A stretch of 64,000 nt of DNA from positions 74,973,597 to 75,037,596 of the forward strand of contig OZ035962.1 in NCBI GenBank assembly GCA_964034945.1, read 5' to 3'. Positions within the stretch are counted from its first letter, which is position 1; each line of letters opens with the position of its first letter. Of this stretch, positions 12,301-21,288 are shown piece after piece. Under the pieces are notes generated by a model, which made no database searches, was not told the origin of the DNA, and saw only the letters and a list, made by a program, of their open reading frames with translations. The stretch comes from Chrysopilus asiliformis. Its lineage: Eukaryota > Arthropoda > Insecta > Diptera > Rhagionidae. The position numbers were made by a program, and so were the translations under genes.

Positions 12301-15300
12301 TTCAGAATCACGCCATATATGGTATTTGACGACTGCCCTGCAACTGACGTTTCTTTCGGATAAAAAACCACAATTTTAAATTTTGTTTGAAAAATAGTTG
12401 AAATGTCTAACTAACAGTTTTGAAATGTTTCAGTATAAAAATTTAAAAAAAAATCCTATAAAATATAGAGAATAGGTTTAATAATGTAAAGGGTCTTTCA
12501 ATAAGGACGCTCGATTTTTAAATGTAAATAAATCAAGTTGTGTGTGAGATATCCACTCATTTTTTTTAGTTTGAAAGAATATTTTATGGCATTAAGTATG
12601 GAATATAACGTCGTTCAAATGTCCAGCGCGGTTTTGCTTGGTGGCACGTATTCGGGAGGTCCAATTTTCGATGACTTTGTCGCATAAATCTGACTGAATT
12701 TGCTGGATGTCGTTCGTTATGTTGGTTTAGAGCACATCAATTATTTGCGGTTTATTTGCAAACACCTGCGATTTAAGATAGCCTCAAAGGAAGAAATGTA
12801 AAGAAGTTAAATCGCACGAACTCGGTGGCCAGTTCACGTCGCCACCGCGCGAGATAACCATACCCTGAAATCGCTGTGTGGCAAGTGGTGCCGTCCTGTT
12901 GGAACCACATGTTGTCGGTATTCATATCATCCAGTTTAGGCCACAAAGAAGTTACTTATCATCGATCTGTGACGCTTGCCGTTGACGGTTATGACAATGC
13001 CAGTTTCGTTTTGGAAGAAGTACGGAACCATGATTCCGCCAGACCAAAATCCGCGCCAAACAGTGACCATCTCGGGATGCATTTGGTGCTGGTGTATCTC
13101 GTGTGGATTGGTATCGTCCCCAATCTGACAATTTTTCTTGTTCACATATCCATTCACACAAAAAAAAGCCACGTAAAATTTAGAAATTAAAAAAAAAATT
13201 AATAGAAAATTTCATAGAAAATAAAATTTGATCATTTGCACACGTTGTTCAACGCTATAACCTTCCATGGTGATTTGCCATACAGTACTGAACAATTCAC
13301 AACAAATTTGACAGATGTTGCTTTAACAACATAGCCGCTATAACCTAACAAACTTCGCTCGTCGTTATTGAAAGACCCTTTAGATATGTAGCATAAGTTA
13401 GTTTGCCAATATAAATCAAAATTTATCTAAAAGAAAACAAAACAAAACTTTCCCAATAACTAAAAATTAGGTGTGATAATGCGGGCGAAAATGGTATCAC
13501 AAGACTTGCAAAAGTCCGCTGTCCATCTAGTTTAGCATTTGATATAAACCGACAGACATGTGATTGGAGGTCGAATGTTAAAGATTGTGATCAAGTTGAA
13601 AGTAAGTTTAATAGAAATCGCCATCAGAAAAAACTATAAAAAAAAATGTTTTAAGAAAAATGTGTTTGCAGAAAATCGAAAAAAGTATTATTAATATATC
13701 CAATCATTCATGCTGTGTGTCTTCCTCTTCAACTTAAATAATATCAATTCATTGTTGTTCACTTCAATTTATCTAATATTTAAAAGCGTGATAATAATTA
13801 TTCTTTATGTGATAAGTCAAAGGTCCTTAATATCTCTATAAGTTGTGACTAACCGAGATTCTATTTTCTTCTAGAGATTATTGTTTTTTTTAGATATTAT
13901 TATTTTAGGTTCATTTTTTAGTTTATAAAATAAGTTATACTTAGTGTGTGATTTTTCGAAAGAGATTTTTAGTCATTGCTTTACGATATTTTTTTAAGTC
14001 ATGATTGTTTATACGCAAGATTTTTTTTAGTTAAACTTTACAATTCAAAAATTCAACCAGTTGTCAATAAAATCCACTTACATAAATAAATTCCAGCCAT
14101 GATTAAAAATCTCTTTTTGATTTTTTTTTATAATTTTATATTTTTATTTCAATTTATTTATACTAATTGTAATCTCATTTGTTTGTTTTTTTTTCTCTTT
14201 TCATTATTTTATGTTTGAACTCGCACCTTGATAATTTGGTGTATAACAACTACTACCACTACTTGTATTACTACCACTATTCTTCTACGTCTGTGCCTTA
14301 AACTATTTTCTAAAACTCTTCTTCGTCGCTCACAAAAACAAAATCGTCAATAACTAAAAATAAATTATCGGCATAATCATTCTGGATCATAAATTCAATC
14401 TATATGGAAATTTTATTGAAAAAAAAAATAATGACATCATGAAAAAAAGGTGTACAAAATCTGGACTGAAACAAATTACATGCCCATCGGGCTTAGCGTT
14501 CGACATTGATAAACAGACATGTGACTGGAAAGCAAAAGTAACGACTTGCGACCAAAAAGAAAGTAAGTCTCAAACCAAAGAATATCAACTTCTTTAATTT
14601 AGCTAAACTGAATAAGTATTATAAAACTGTAAAAGAAAGTGATGCGATTTCAATATAATTTTATGAGTATTTTAGCATTTGCATCACTTATTTTTATGAA
14701 AAGTACTTACCATTAGTAGTTTTCCGGAGATTGGTTTGGGATTACGTAAAACGTTTTTTTTTAAATTTTATTTGAATTTTTTGACATTGCCGATCTGAAG
14801 AAAACTTTTACCAATTCCGTGAAATCTGTATTATTAATGTTTTGGTAGAATTAAATTAAAAATGTTTTCTAAAGACCGTCAGTAGGTTAATTGTTGATTG
14901 AATGTAGTTGAAATGAAACCCCACAAACAGCATTTTACACGACTTTAGACGGTTTTGGTACTGAATTTGTTAAGATGTACAAAAAAAAGGACACAAACAC
15001 ATTGATAATGGACATGACATACATACATACATATATACGTAACATAATTCACACTTAACAGAACAAAAATACTAAAAGAACACGTACAAAATGTAATTAG
15101 TGTAAAAAGTTATTGACACGAAAATACTGAAAAAAAACACCATCACTATATCTTTATTATTTTAATTTAAAAAAAACGCCTTTCACACCGAGTATTTTGT
15201 ATTCAATCAGGGTATTCACAGTCCTCTTTTAATTTTCGGTATTCGATATTTTTGGTAATATTAAAAGACTGAAAATATTCTGCTGTGAACATCCCACAGC

Positions 15301-18300
15301 ACAGATTTGAGAACAGCGCTTTTATTGGATACCTGACCAAATCATGAACTGCGAATTTGATTGTCACATACCTTTAAATCCATGTTTGATGTATTCTTTT
15401 GAATTTCTATTGTGGCAACGGCTATCAAAATTGAAAAAAATGCATCAGTCCGATGAGATTAACAAAAAACCAGCGAGAAAATTTGACAACTAAAAACATT
15501 ACTAGCGCCACCCGCGGTTGATTCTTGATACCGAATAACCGGGCCGGAAAACACGACTCAAGGCATGTCTACCATTACCGAATCCGGTAATTCATTTTTA
15601 CATGAACCAAATTACCGTCCCGGTAAAAATCTGTAAATTTACTCGCAATTTAAAAGAGGACTGTGAATACCCTGAATGTAAAGAAAATTTGATGAAAATC
15701 TTTTTGTACATCGTTTTGATTAAAAATAGTTCTAATGGTGTTAAATATGTTTTTGTAAATATAGTACTAGATTATGTTTTTAATAACTTCAAAACTAACT
15801 CATGATATTTTTATTTCATATAACATACTTGCTATTTACATAACGTACAATAATATTTATATTTAGAAAAAAACTAAACTACACAAGATTTTTTTTTATT
15901 TTTACCTTTTTGAGCATTTCGGCGTCGGTTCCAGTCATTCAAAAAGAATATGTTTGTCGGTTTGCCCACATGTAAAAAAATATACATAGCACTGCACTTT
16001 TGTATAATATTTTCACACCATTGCTCAATAAAAAGCGCATTAAAACAACAATAATGTGATGAACTTTGCATGAAATTAGCCTTTTATAACACTGCTCAAC
16101 ACGATTTTTGTTTTCTTGTATTCAATAACTGTTTCTTCTAGATTCATTTCTTATATCCAATAACTGTTACCTAATTTTAAAGCCGAAATCCGTTTCTTTC
16201 TATCGGGCACCGCGTATATGTAGAGCAAGCAGTTTTTTCGGTCCTGATTCCACAAAAACTGTTAAACCGATTATGATGAAATCTTACTGCGAGCTTCTTT
16301 ACGCAGAGCAATCTTATCTTGATTTTACAACAATATTTTTGAAAAATTCACAAATTGGGAAAATCGCATTATTACGTGTAACGTGTAACATATTATGCGT
16401 TACGTGTAACGTATTATGCGTTACGTGTAACGTATTATGCGTTACGTGTAACGCATTATGTCGCTAGAATTTCATGTCACTAGAATACATTTTTTAATAT
16501 TTTAGAAATAGAAAAAAATAAAAAAATGTTGCAAAAATTAACCCAGGTTGCCAAAATTCGAATGAAATATGCCCTATTTGAAAATCTAACTCCGATTATA
16601 ATTAAGTTTGGAACATAAATTCAGATTTTTTTAGTGGTAAAAAAAATCGCCACACTAGTGCCCGGCACTTTCTCGTGTATTTTTAGCTTCTTGTGTTTCT
16701 AAAAATTTATATTATTTCCTACTTTTTTTTGTCATTTTTTGACGCGTTTGAAATTTTGCTGAAAAAAAATTACTTCTTTTTCTCTAAAATGTTTTTAAGT
16801 AAAAAAATTTATTTTAAAATATCGAAATATGCAAAAAAAACAGCCTAGAGGTGCGAATTTTCGAACAAGGGTACTTAAAAATAGTCCCGACATTGCATAT
16901 TACAATTTGTACATTACGTAATTGACCTTGAACTAGTTTTAAATCAGGAAAAATTTAGTACACATAAATTTGCAGCAATATATCAATTTGGTTCTTTGAG
17001 GTGTTAATGTTGACATCATACATTCCTAATTACATTTCACACACTGAAATTATCAAATCGAAATGAGAAATAATTTTTAAAATATTACTGTGAATGTAAA
17101 TTCGAGATTGCTTTTTTTCGAAATTATTAATGGAATACAAGTAAGTCTGGCACATCGTGGAAGCCTTCGGCATTACACAACATAACAAAAGCTATAATTG
17201 GCAATCTGGCAATCATTGGAGACCCGTATGGTGATATTCGTATCAAAATTTGAACAGTTATACCGAAATTCCAATTTGAAGTCAAACTTTCCAATAAGAT
17301 TTTTTTAAATTTATTCCAATCGGATTTTGATGTATGGGAGTTTTATGTAGAATCATATCCTAAATAACTTTTGTTCTTGGACTTTTTTGATAAGATGCAC
17401 CGTTTTTGAGATATTCACAAAAACCGTTTTCGTTCGTATGGGGGGTACCCCCCCTAATGGTCCATTTTTGCCCATTAACCATTCGCATTTTACGAAAAAC
17501 GGATCTGCGCAAAATTTCAAGTCTCTAGCTCAATCCGTGCGCCCGCAATCCGCGCCACAGACAGACGGACAGACAGACGGACAGACGGACAGACGGACGG
17601 ACATGCAAAAATTAAATATTTTTATCATTCTAAACACACTGGTGTAATTCATTTTTTTGTGCGATGACGGGATCTTGGCGTTACAAACGGTAAGGCAAAG
17701 TTAATATACCCTTTGGTTTCACCATACGGGTATAAAAATTTTCCGACCTTAAAAATATGAATAAAAGACTGTTTTTGAATGTGTCTCCTTTTATGTACCC
17801 ACGAGTTTTTATACCTGTATGGTGAAACCAAAGAGTCTTTGCTTTACCGTTTGTAAAATTATCTTTGCCTTACCGTTTGTAACGCCAAAAATAATTAATT
17901 TTTGCATGTCCGTCCGTCCGTCCATCCCTCCGTCCGTCTGTCCGTCTGTCTGTCCGTCTGTGGCGCGGATTGTGGGCGCACGGATTGAGATACAGACTTG
18001 AAATTTTTCGCAAATCCGTTTTTCGTAAAATGCGAGGCAAAGTTCGTTAATGGATAAAAATTGACCATTAGGGGGGTACCCCCATACGAACGAAAATGTT
18101 TTTTGTGAATATCTTAAAAACGGTGCATCTTATCAAAAAAGTATAAGAACAAAAGTTATTTAGGATATGATTCTACATAAAACTCCCATACATCAAAATC
18201 CGATTGGAATATATTTTAAAAATTCTTTTTGAAAAGTTTGACTTCAAAGTGGAATTTTGATACAATTGTTCGTCGTTCACTTAAACTTCGAACAATGCCA

Positions 18301-20060
18301 TATCATCATACGGGTTTTCAATAATTGCCAGATTGACAATTATAGCTTTTGTTATGTTTAATATTAAATATTAGAGCTTTTTGGTCTATTACGAGTCTTG
18401 AAATTGCGTTTTGCGAAAGTTTTTCACAAATCAAAATTTAATTTCAATATAATTTTTAAGACAACTTTATATTTGAACGTCTTTAGAAACTAAAAGTTCA
18501 AAAGTAATTTCGATTTGGTAATGTAAATTTCATTTATACTACAAGCCTTTCATTAACATTTTGTAAAAAATATTTTGCTTAATCAGATTTACGCTTTTTT
18601 GCAACACTTTGACATTTTTGTACATCAGTTTGAAAAATTAATAGTAGAATTTTTACTTACAAAACTATTTATAATTTTAATCAGAACCAAGAAAAGCACT
18701 TCCAATCCTCAAAACGGACGAACCAATCTGTCCGGAGGGCAAACTCTCCTGCGGTAACGGTGAATGTTTGGACAAGGAGCTTTTCTGTAATGGAAAGCCC
18801 GACTGCAAAGATGAGTCCGACGAAAACGCTTGCAGTAAGTTTAAAATAATTGTCATTATGCGATAGACATGAATTAATTAACCATTCTAATTTTACATCA
18901 ATGTAGCTGTTGACTTGGATCCCAATCGTGCTCCAGAATGCGACCCAACACAATGTATCCTGCCGGACTGTTTCTGTTCCGCTGATGGTACAAGAATTCC
19001 TGGTGGAATTGAAGCTCAACAGGTTCCACAGATGATCACCATCACTTTTAATGGTGCCGTTAACGTGGACAACATCGATTTGTATGAGGATATCTTCAAT
19101 GGTCAGCGTCAGAATCCAAACGGTTGTTCAATTAAAGGAACATATTTCGTTTCGCACAAATATACAAACTATTCCGCTGTACAAGATTTGCACCGTCGCG
19201 GACACGAGATCTCAGTGTTCTCTCTGACTCACAAGGACGAACCGAACTACTGGAGCCAGGGAACATACGACGATTGGCTCGCTGAAATGGCCGGTGCTCG
19301 TTTAATCATTGAGAGATTCGCAAACATCACGGACGGATCAATCATTGGAATGCGTGCTCCATACTTGCGTGTGGGTGGCAACAAACAATTTGAAATGATG
19401 GCTGATCAATTCTTCGTGTACGACGCTTCAATCACAGCATCCTTGGGACGTGTCCCAATTTGGCCGTACACCCTGTACTTCCGCATGCCACACAAGTGCA
19501 ATGGAAACGCTCACAATTGTCCATCGCGAAGCCATCCAGTCTGGGAAATGGTGATGAATGAACTCGATCGTCGAGATGATCCTACATTTGATGAATCCCT
19601 GCCCGGTTGCCACATGGTTGATTCGTGCTCCAACATTCAGTCCGGAGAGCAATTCGGACGTCTTTTGCGTCACAATTTCAATCGCCACTACAATAGCAAT
19701 CGTGCTCCACTTGGACTTCATTTCCACGCCTCATGGCTCAAATCGAAGAAGGAATACCGCGAAGAGCTGATCAAATTCATCGAAGAGATGCTCGGTCGCA
19801 ACGATGTCTTCTTCGTCACAATGTTGCAGGTTATCCAATGGATGCAGAACCCAACAGAACTGAACTCTCTGCGTGACTTCCAGGAATGGAAGGAGAAGTG
19901 CGATGTTAAGGGACAGCCCTACTGCTCTCTGCCAAATGCCTGCCCACTAACAACTCGGGAGCTGCCCGGCGAAACATTGCGTCTCTTTACCTGCATGGAA
20001 TGCCCCAACAACTACCCATGGATCCTCGATCCAACCGGTGATGGATTCTCAGTTAAATAA
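309..20060 (+). CDS. verm: Chitin deacetylase, group I, probably vermiform (CDA2); whole gene, 5 coding exons plus one alternative exon
   Basis: Exons are 309-357, 11503-11638, then either 13471-13601 or 14450-14562, 18685-18834 and 18907-20060; all introns are GT-AG and phases match. The product is 539 or 533 residues. Order of domains: signal peptide (about 1-19), CBM14 chitin-binding domain (about 40-104), LDL-receptor class A (121-155 in the long form), NodB-type polysaccharide deacetylase (about 195-380) and a conserved Cys-rich C-terminus ending GDGFSVK. Family role: secreted enzyme that deacetylates or organises chitin in cuticle and tracheal lumen. Alternative CBM14 exons are, from memory, known for CDA2 in beetles and flies, which favours vermiform; serpentine (CDA1) has the same architecture and cannot be excluded without a tree. 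Introns 1 and 3 are swollen by TEs; none touches an exon. Confidence 0.9.
358..2892 (+). other. 5' part of intron 1, no gene seen
   Basis: Contains poly-T runs and a short inverted-repeat element at about 1090-1185 beginning CAGTAAAACC and ending GGTTTTATTG next to TA, resembling a pogo/Tigger MITE. The 67-residue reading frame at 1875-2078 has no recognisable features. Nothing else was recognised. Confidence 0.4.
2893..3019. mobile_element. PIF/Harbinger-type MITE, 127 bp
   Basis: Inverted ends starting GGCCCGTTTGCTGAAACAAG match over about 27 bases. The element is flanked by TTA at 2890-2892 and 3020-3022, a 3-bp target duplication of the TWA kind used by PIF/Harbinger. No coding capacity. 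Confidence 0.8.
3582..4161 (-). mobile_element. Degenerate IS630-Tc1-mariner element, 580 bp
   Basis: Ends share GGGTCTTTCAAYAAGGACAT and continue matching into AACAATTTT, about 30 bases. TA lies on both sides (3580-3581, 4162-4163). An internal deletion has removed most of the transposase; only the C-terminus remains at 3657-3893. The same terminal repeat bounds the element at 12489-13380. Confidence 0.85.
3657..3893 (-). pseudogene. C-terminal fragment of a mariner-superfamily transposase
   Basis: The fragment begins in [13 protein letters not shown], the conserved block around the third catalytic aspartate (usual form DFFLWGYLK), and continues through the family's C-terminus ([22 protein letters not shown]). 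No catalytic D1 or D2 remains, so it is inactive. Further family-like sequence was not found upstream of the fragment. Confidence 0.8.
4442..5036 (+). mobile_element. Non-coding CACTCA-ended repeat, copy 1
   Basis: Starts CACTCAAAAAAATAAC and ends TTTTTCTCTGAGTG, so the two ends form an imperfect inverted repeat (CACTCA). The interior is built from short pieces such as TTGACAAAATTTT and TTAATTTAACAA. A reverse-oriented relative lies at 8861-9331. No coding capacity; superfamily not assigned. Confidence 0.6.
5570..6357. mobile_element. PIF/Harbinger-type MITE split by a hAT insertion
   Basis: Inverted ends CCCGGCCCTTACACGCG and CGCGTGTAAGGGCTGGG are flanked by TTA on both sides (5567-5569, 6358-6360). 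Subtracting the inserted 617-bp hAT element and its 8-bp duplication leaves a 163-bp MITE. Confidence 0.8.
5638..6254. mobile_element. Non-autonomous hAT element with AGTAC repeat interior, 617 bp
   Basis: Perfect ends CAGAGCTGGGCA and TGCCCAGCTCTG, flanked by the exact 8-bp duplication CTGACAAC (5630-5637 and 6255-6262). The interior holds dozens of AGTAC/GTACTGG motifs in both orientations. The long reading frames across 5356-6177 and 5622-5996 are by-products of this repeat and not genes. Confidence 0.9.
6541..6821. mobile_element. Inverted-repeat MITE, 281 bp
   Basis: The left end ACTGTGTTTAGATTAG... and the right end read in reverse match over about 38 bases, including TTTTTTGAGGC and CACGTCTTTCG. 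No clean target duplication was seen and there is no coding capacity. Confidence 0.65.
6822..8860 (+). other. Intron 1 stretch, nothing recognised
   Basis: AT-rich sequence with poly-A/T runs. Small reading frames at 7649-7858 (+) and 8109-8294 (-) encode hydrophobic, low-complexity peptides without homology cues. Confidence 0.4.
8861..9331 (-). mobile_element. Non-coding CACTCA-ended repeat, copy 2 (inverted)
   Basis: Reverse-complement relative of 4442-5036: begins GCAGAGAAAAAATTGGTC and ends TTGTTATGATTTTTTTGAGTG. It lacks an internal segment present in copy 1. The two copies in opposite orientation about 4 kb apart could form a long hairpin in the intron 1 transcript. Confidence 0.6.
9783..10561. 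mobile_element. hAT-type element, TAGGGATGC ends
   Basis: Ends are TAGGGATGC and GCATCCCTA. Flanks GTCCATAC and GCCCAAAC agree at 6 of 8 positions, as expected of an old 8-bp duplication. The subterminal zones carry several ACATCGAGGTATCG/ATATCGAGG motifs in both orientations. The segment at 10080-10170 resembles a piece of the hAT element at 50602-52240 (shared GGAAGTAACCAAAA). Confidence 0.7.
10735..10910 (-). pseudogene. 3' fragment of a non-LTR retrotransposon reverse transcriptase ORF
   Basis: The minus strand reads [25 protein letters not shown] and [16 protein letters not shown], matching the usual C-terminal tail of LINE polyproteins (GRPRxRW..D.V..D...W...A.DR..WR). In-frame stops interrupt it. 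It is GC-rich against an AT-rich background, which suggests a fairly recent fragment. Confidence 0.7.
10957..11206. mobile_element. Foldback MITE with 50-bp arms
   Basis: TTGTCATTTATCAAAATGAT at the left pairs with its near reverse complement ending at 11206; arms match over about 50 bases including TTTTCATTGTTTAATT. The central loop is about 150 bases. No coding capacity. Confidence 0.7.
11503..11638 (+). CDS. verm: Chitin deacetylase exon 2: propeptide and start of CBM14
   Basis: The acceptor is ...TTTTTAG at 11501-11502 and the donor is GTATAT at 11639. Entry phase 1 matches exon 1 and exit phase 2 matches both alternative exons. It encodes an acidic linker ([13 protein letters not shown]) and then the first half of the chitin-binding domain, [20 protein letters not shown], with the first two CBM14 cysteines. 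Confidence 0.9.
12489..13380 (-). mobile_element. Degenerate IS630-Tc1-mariner element, 892 bp
   Basis: Ends share AAGGGTCTTTCAATAASGAC with TA on both sides (12487-12488, 13381-13382). This is the same terminal repeat as 3582-4161, so both belong to one family; this copy keeps more of the transposase. Confidence 0.85.
12600..13240 (-). pseudogene. Decayed mariner-superfamily transposase
   Basis: The best open part, 12936-13172, reads [37 protein letters not shown] and [18 protein letters not shown], the central block of this transposase group. Downstream pieces in shifted frames continue toward the C-terminus down to about 12600. Frameshifts and stops show it is dead. The plus-strand frame at 12876-13190 is its shadow. 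Confidence 0.8.
13471..13601 (+). CDS. verm: Chitin deacetylase alternative exon 3a: second half of CBM14, long form
   Basis: 131 bases, entry phase 2, exit phase 1; acceptor AATTAG|G and donor A|GTAAGT. It encodes [20 protein letters not shown] and then [20 protein letters not shown], completing the chitin-binding cysteine set. The loop between its first two cysteines is six residues longer than in exon 3b, so the two isoforms should differ in chitin-binding surface. The full-length product with this exon is 539 residues. Confidence 0.88.
13602..14449 (+). other. Intron between the alternative exons
   Basis: 848 bases of AT-rich sequence with no TE ends seen, the only larger intron here without an obvious insertion. 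The segment AATAACTAAAAAT occurs just before exon 3a (13456-13468) and again at about 14349 upstream of exon 3b; whether this matters for splice choice is unknown. Confidence 0.4.
14450..14562 (+). CDS. verm: Chitin deacetylase alternative exon 3b: second half of CBM14, short form
   Basis: 113 bases with the same phases as exon 3a. It encodes [20 protein letters not shown] and then [18 protein letters not shown], clearly homologous to exon 3a (shared LAFDI, QTCDW and final CDQ). The donor is A|GTAAGT. The acceptor is AAAAAAAG|G with no pyrimidine tract in the preceding 25 bases, so this site looks weak and probably needs an activator. The product with this exon is 533 residues. Neither alternative exon was long enough to appear as an ORF. 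Confidence 0.88.
14563..15207 (+). other. Intron 3 stretch, nothing recognised
   Basis: AT-rich sequence with a short ACAT microsatellite at about 15019-15035. No gene or TE end was seen. Confidence 0.35.
15208..15674. mobile_element. Inverted-repeat MITE, CAGGGTATTCACAG ends, copy 1
   Basis: Starts CAGGGTATTCACAGTCCTCT and ends with its reverse complement; about 24 bases match. AAT lies directly outside both ends. A second copy of the family lies at 61882-62367, sharing the segment around AAAGACTGAAAATATTCTGC. Confidence 0.75.
15675..17178 (+). other. Intron 3 stretch with short satellite only
   Basis: No gene was recognised. It holds the 21-bp tandem repeat at 16373-16461. The small frames at 15602-15805, 15874-16071 and 16273-16467 lack recognisable features. 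Confidence 0.35.
16373..16461 (+). repeat. 21-bp tandem repeat, about 4 units
   Basis: Unit GTTACGTGTAACGTATTATGC is 21 bases and its boundaries are clear at 16399, 16420 and 16441; here it is described as GTTACGTGTAAC plus GTATTATGC. The first unit is irregular. It reads as repeated CNVLCVT on the plus strand, which is not a gene. Confidence 0.8.
17179..18359. mobile_element. Foldback-type element, copy A
   Basis: Starts AACATAACAAAAGCTATAAT and ends with its reverse complement. Each arm is about 400-450 bases and holds a (GTCC/GTCT)n block plus a conserved GGGGGTACCCCC palindrome; the centre includes TATACCCTTTGGTTTCACC. Copies B (25260-26131) and C (41074-41954) share this plan. No transposase was seen. 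Confidence 0.75.
18685..18834 (+). CDS. verm: Chitin deacetylase exon 4: LDL-receptor class A domain
   Basis: The acceptor is TTTTAATCAG|AA and the donor is A|GTAAGT. The exon encodes [20 protein letters not shown] and then a six-cysteine LDLa module with the calcium-binding acidic signature [11 protein letters not shown]. Entry and exit are both phase 1. The 72-base intron to exon 5 ends in ATGTAG. Confidence 0.92.
18907..20060 (+). CDS. verm: Chitin deacetylase exon 5: catalytic deacetylase domain and C-terminus
   Basis: Encodes 383 residues to TAA at 20058-20060. Visible features: [13 protein letters not shown] leader; motif 1 region [10 protein letters not shown] (residues 199-208 of the long form); motif 2 region [11 protein letters not shown] (254-264); motif 3 RAPYLR; VYDASIT; and LHFHASWL near the end of the fold. 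The C-terminal Cys-rich segment ends [14 protein letters not shown]. Codon third positions are richer in C and G than the surroundings, as expected of a constrained gene. Motif 1 and motif 2 depart from the textbook TFDD and HSxxH (see findings). Confidence 0.95.
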
Positions 20061-20706
20061 ATCCCTACATAATTTGGTAGTTCCACCGAGAGTCTGATTC
20101 CCCTCTATTTCTTATTCTTATATATATATTCCCTCTTCAAGAAAAAAATTCGTTTTGCCTTATAATAATTGATTACATTATTGGGGACGCTAATTTTTAT
20201 AAAATCTAGTCCGCCCCGTAACAATCTATCTTTTATTATCCTTAATTAGTTTCGTTCTTGCCTTCACATAGCCACACCAACGCACACTACTATACATTAA
20301 AATTTATTGTAGACAAAACGTTCTATATGAACCCCTGAACTAAACTATATTAATTTAATTTGATTGCGAACGGATAATACTCGTAAATTTGTGAGATTTG
20401 GCTAGAACTTTCTTACATAGACGAAATATAAAATGTAAACATAACTTATATCCTTATTTTTAATACATTTCTAATGTCTATCACTAGGAGATTATTTCAA
20501 AAATTTACAAATTTTCCTTATTTTTCATTTTAATATTTGCTGCAATTAATACTAAAAAGTCCGTGATGGCAATACTGAAAATAAGGACACAACGACTATA
20601 GGTTCTGCATTGTTATGTAAGTGATATCTGTGTAATTAAGTAAAATGTTAATGTTATTTTTTAAAACAAGAAAATATGAAAATAAAATAAAAAAATTTAA
20701 AATAGT
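20061..20706 (+). other. 3' UTR of the chitin deacetylase gene with poly(A) signal
   Basis: AT-rich and without TE ends. An AATAAA overlaps the stop region (20056-20061), but the likely working signal is AATAAA at 20681-20686, followed by more AATAAA and a T-rich stretch. The 3' end near 20705 is inferred. Confidence 0.5.
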
Positions 20707-20919
20707 TTGTTTCCACAAGTGTTTAATATTTTATCACAAAATATCGAAAAAGGAATAAAGCCATAGCTAAGAAGATTTTATATTAAATCCACCATGTACA
20801 GTGAAACCTGTATAAACTAGACTCGCACGAGACCAGGAATTTTTTTCGGCTTAGACAAGTTCCCGGCTTACACAGTTGTAACTTAAAAACACTAATATTC
20901 TACTTTATTTTACCAATAA
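20707..20919 (+). other. Downstream flank of the deacetylase gene
   Basis: Short AT-rich stretch. CAGTGAAACCTGTATAAACT at about 20810 resembles a pogo/Tigger-type end, but no matching partner was found. Confidence 0.3.
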
Positions 20920-21288
20920 AGCCTGAGTTACATTGCGACGACAAGGCGACACGAGACGTCGACGAGAGTCGCGCGACTTTGTCGTTATCGTCATCCAAGT
21001 TACATTACCAGAGCTGCGAACACGCGACAAACAATCCCAATACCTAACAAATTTTTTTGAAAGTATAAGATGAGAGTGCAGAAAGTAAAGAAAATATTAT
21101 TATATGCTACTATGGATAATTTCTGCATTTTGATAAAATTGCCAATTTTTCACCAAAAGAGAGCAACTCAAACACAATTAACCTATCCAAACAATTCCAC
21201 TGTCATTCGATGTCGTCGCAACAAAAGTTCAATTTTTCAAACTTTGGTGGCGTTGTCGTGTCGCTGTCGTCTCAATGTAACTCAGGTT
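20920..21288. mobile_element. PIF/Harbinger-type MITE, 369 bp
   Basis: The inverted ends share CCTGAGTTACATTG and a GACGACA/CGACACGA-rich segment; TAA flanks both sides (20917-20919, 21289-21291). The arms are GC-rich compared with the AT-rich middle. Confidence 0.75.

Noticed and set aside
12876..13190. Plus-strand 104-codon frame
   Set aside because: Antisense shadow of the decayed mariner-superfamily transposase on the minus strand.
16373..16461. Regular repeats considered as a CRISPR array
   Set aside because: Units are contiguous without unique spacers and the genome is eukaryotic.
20810..20840. CAGTGAAACCTGTATAAACT as a pogo-type element end
   Set aside because: No matching inverted partner was found within a few kilobases.
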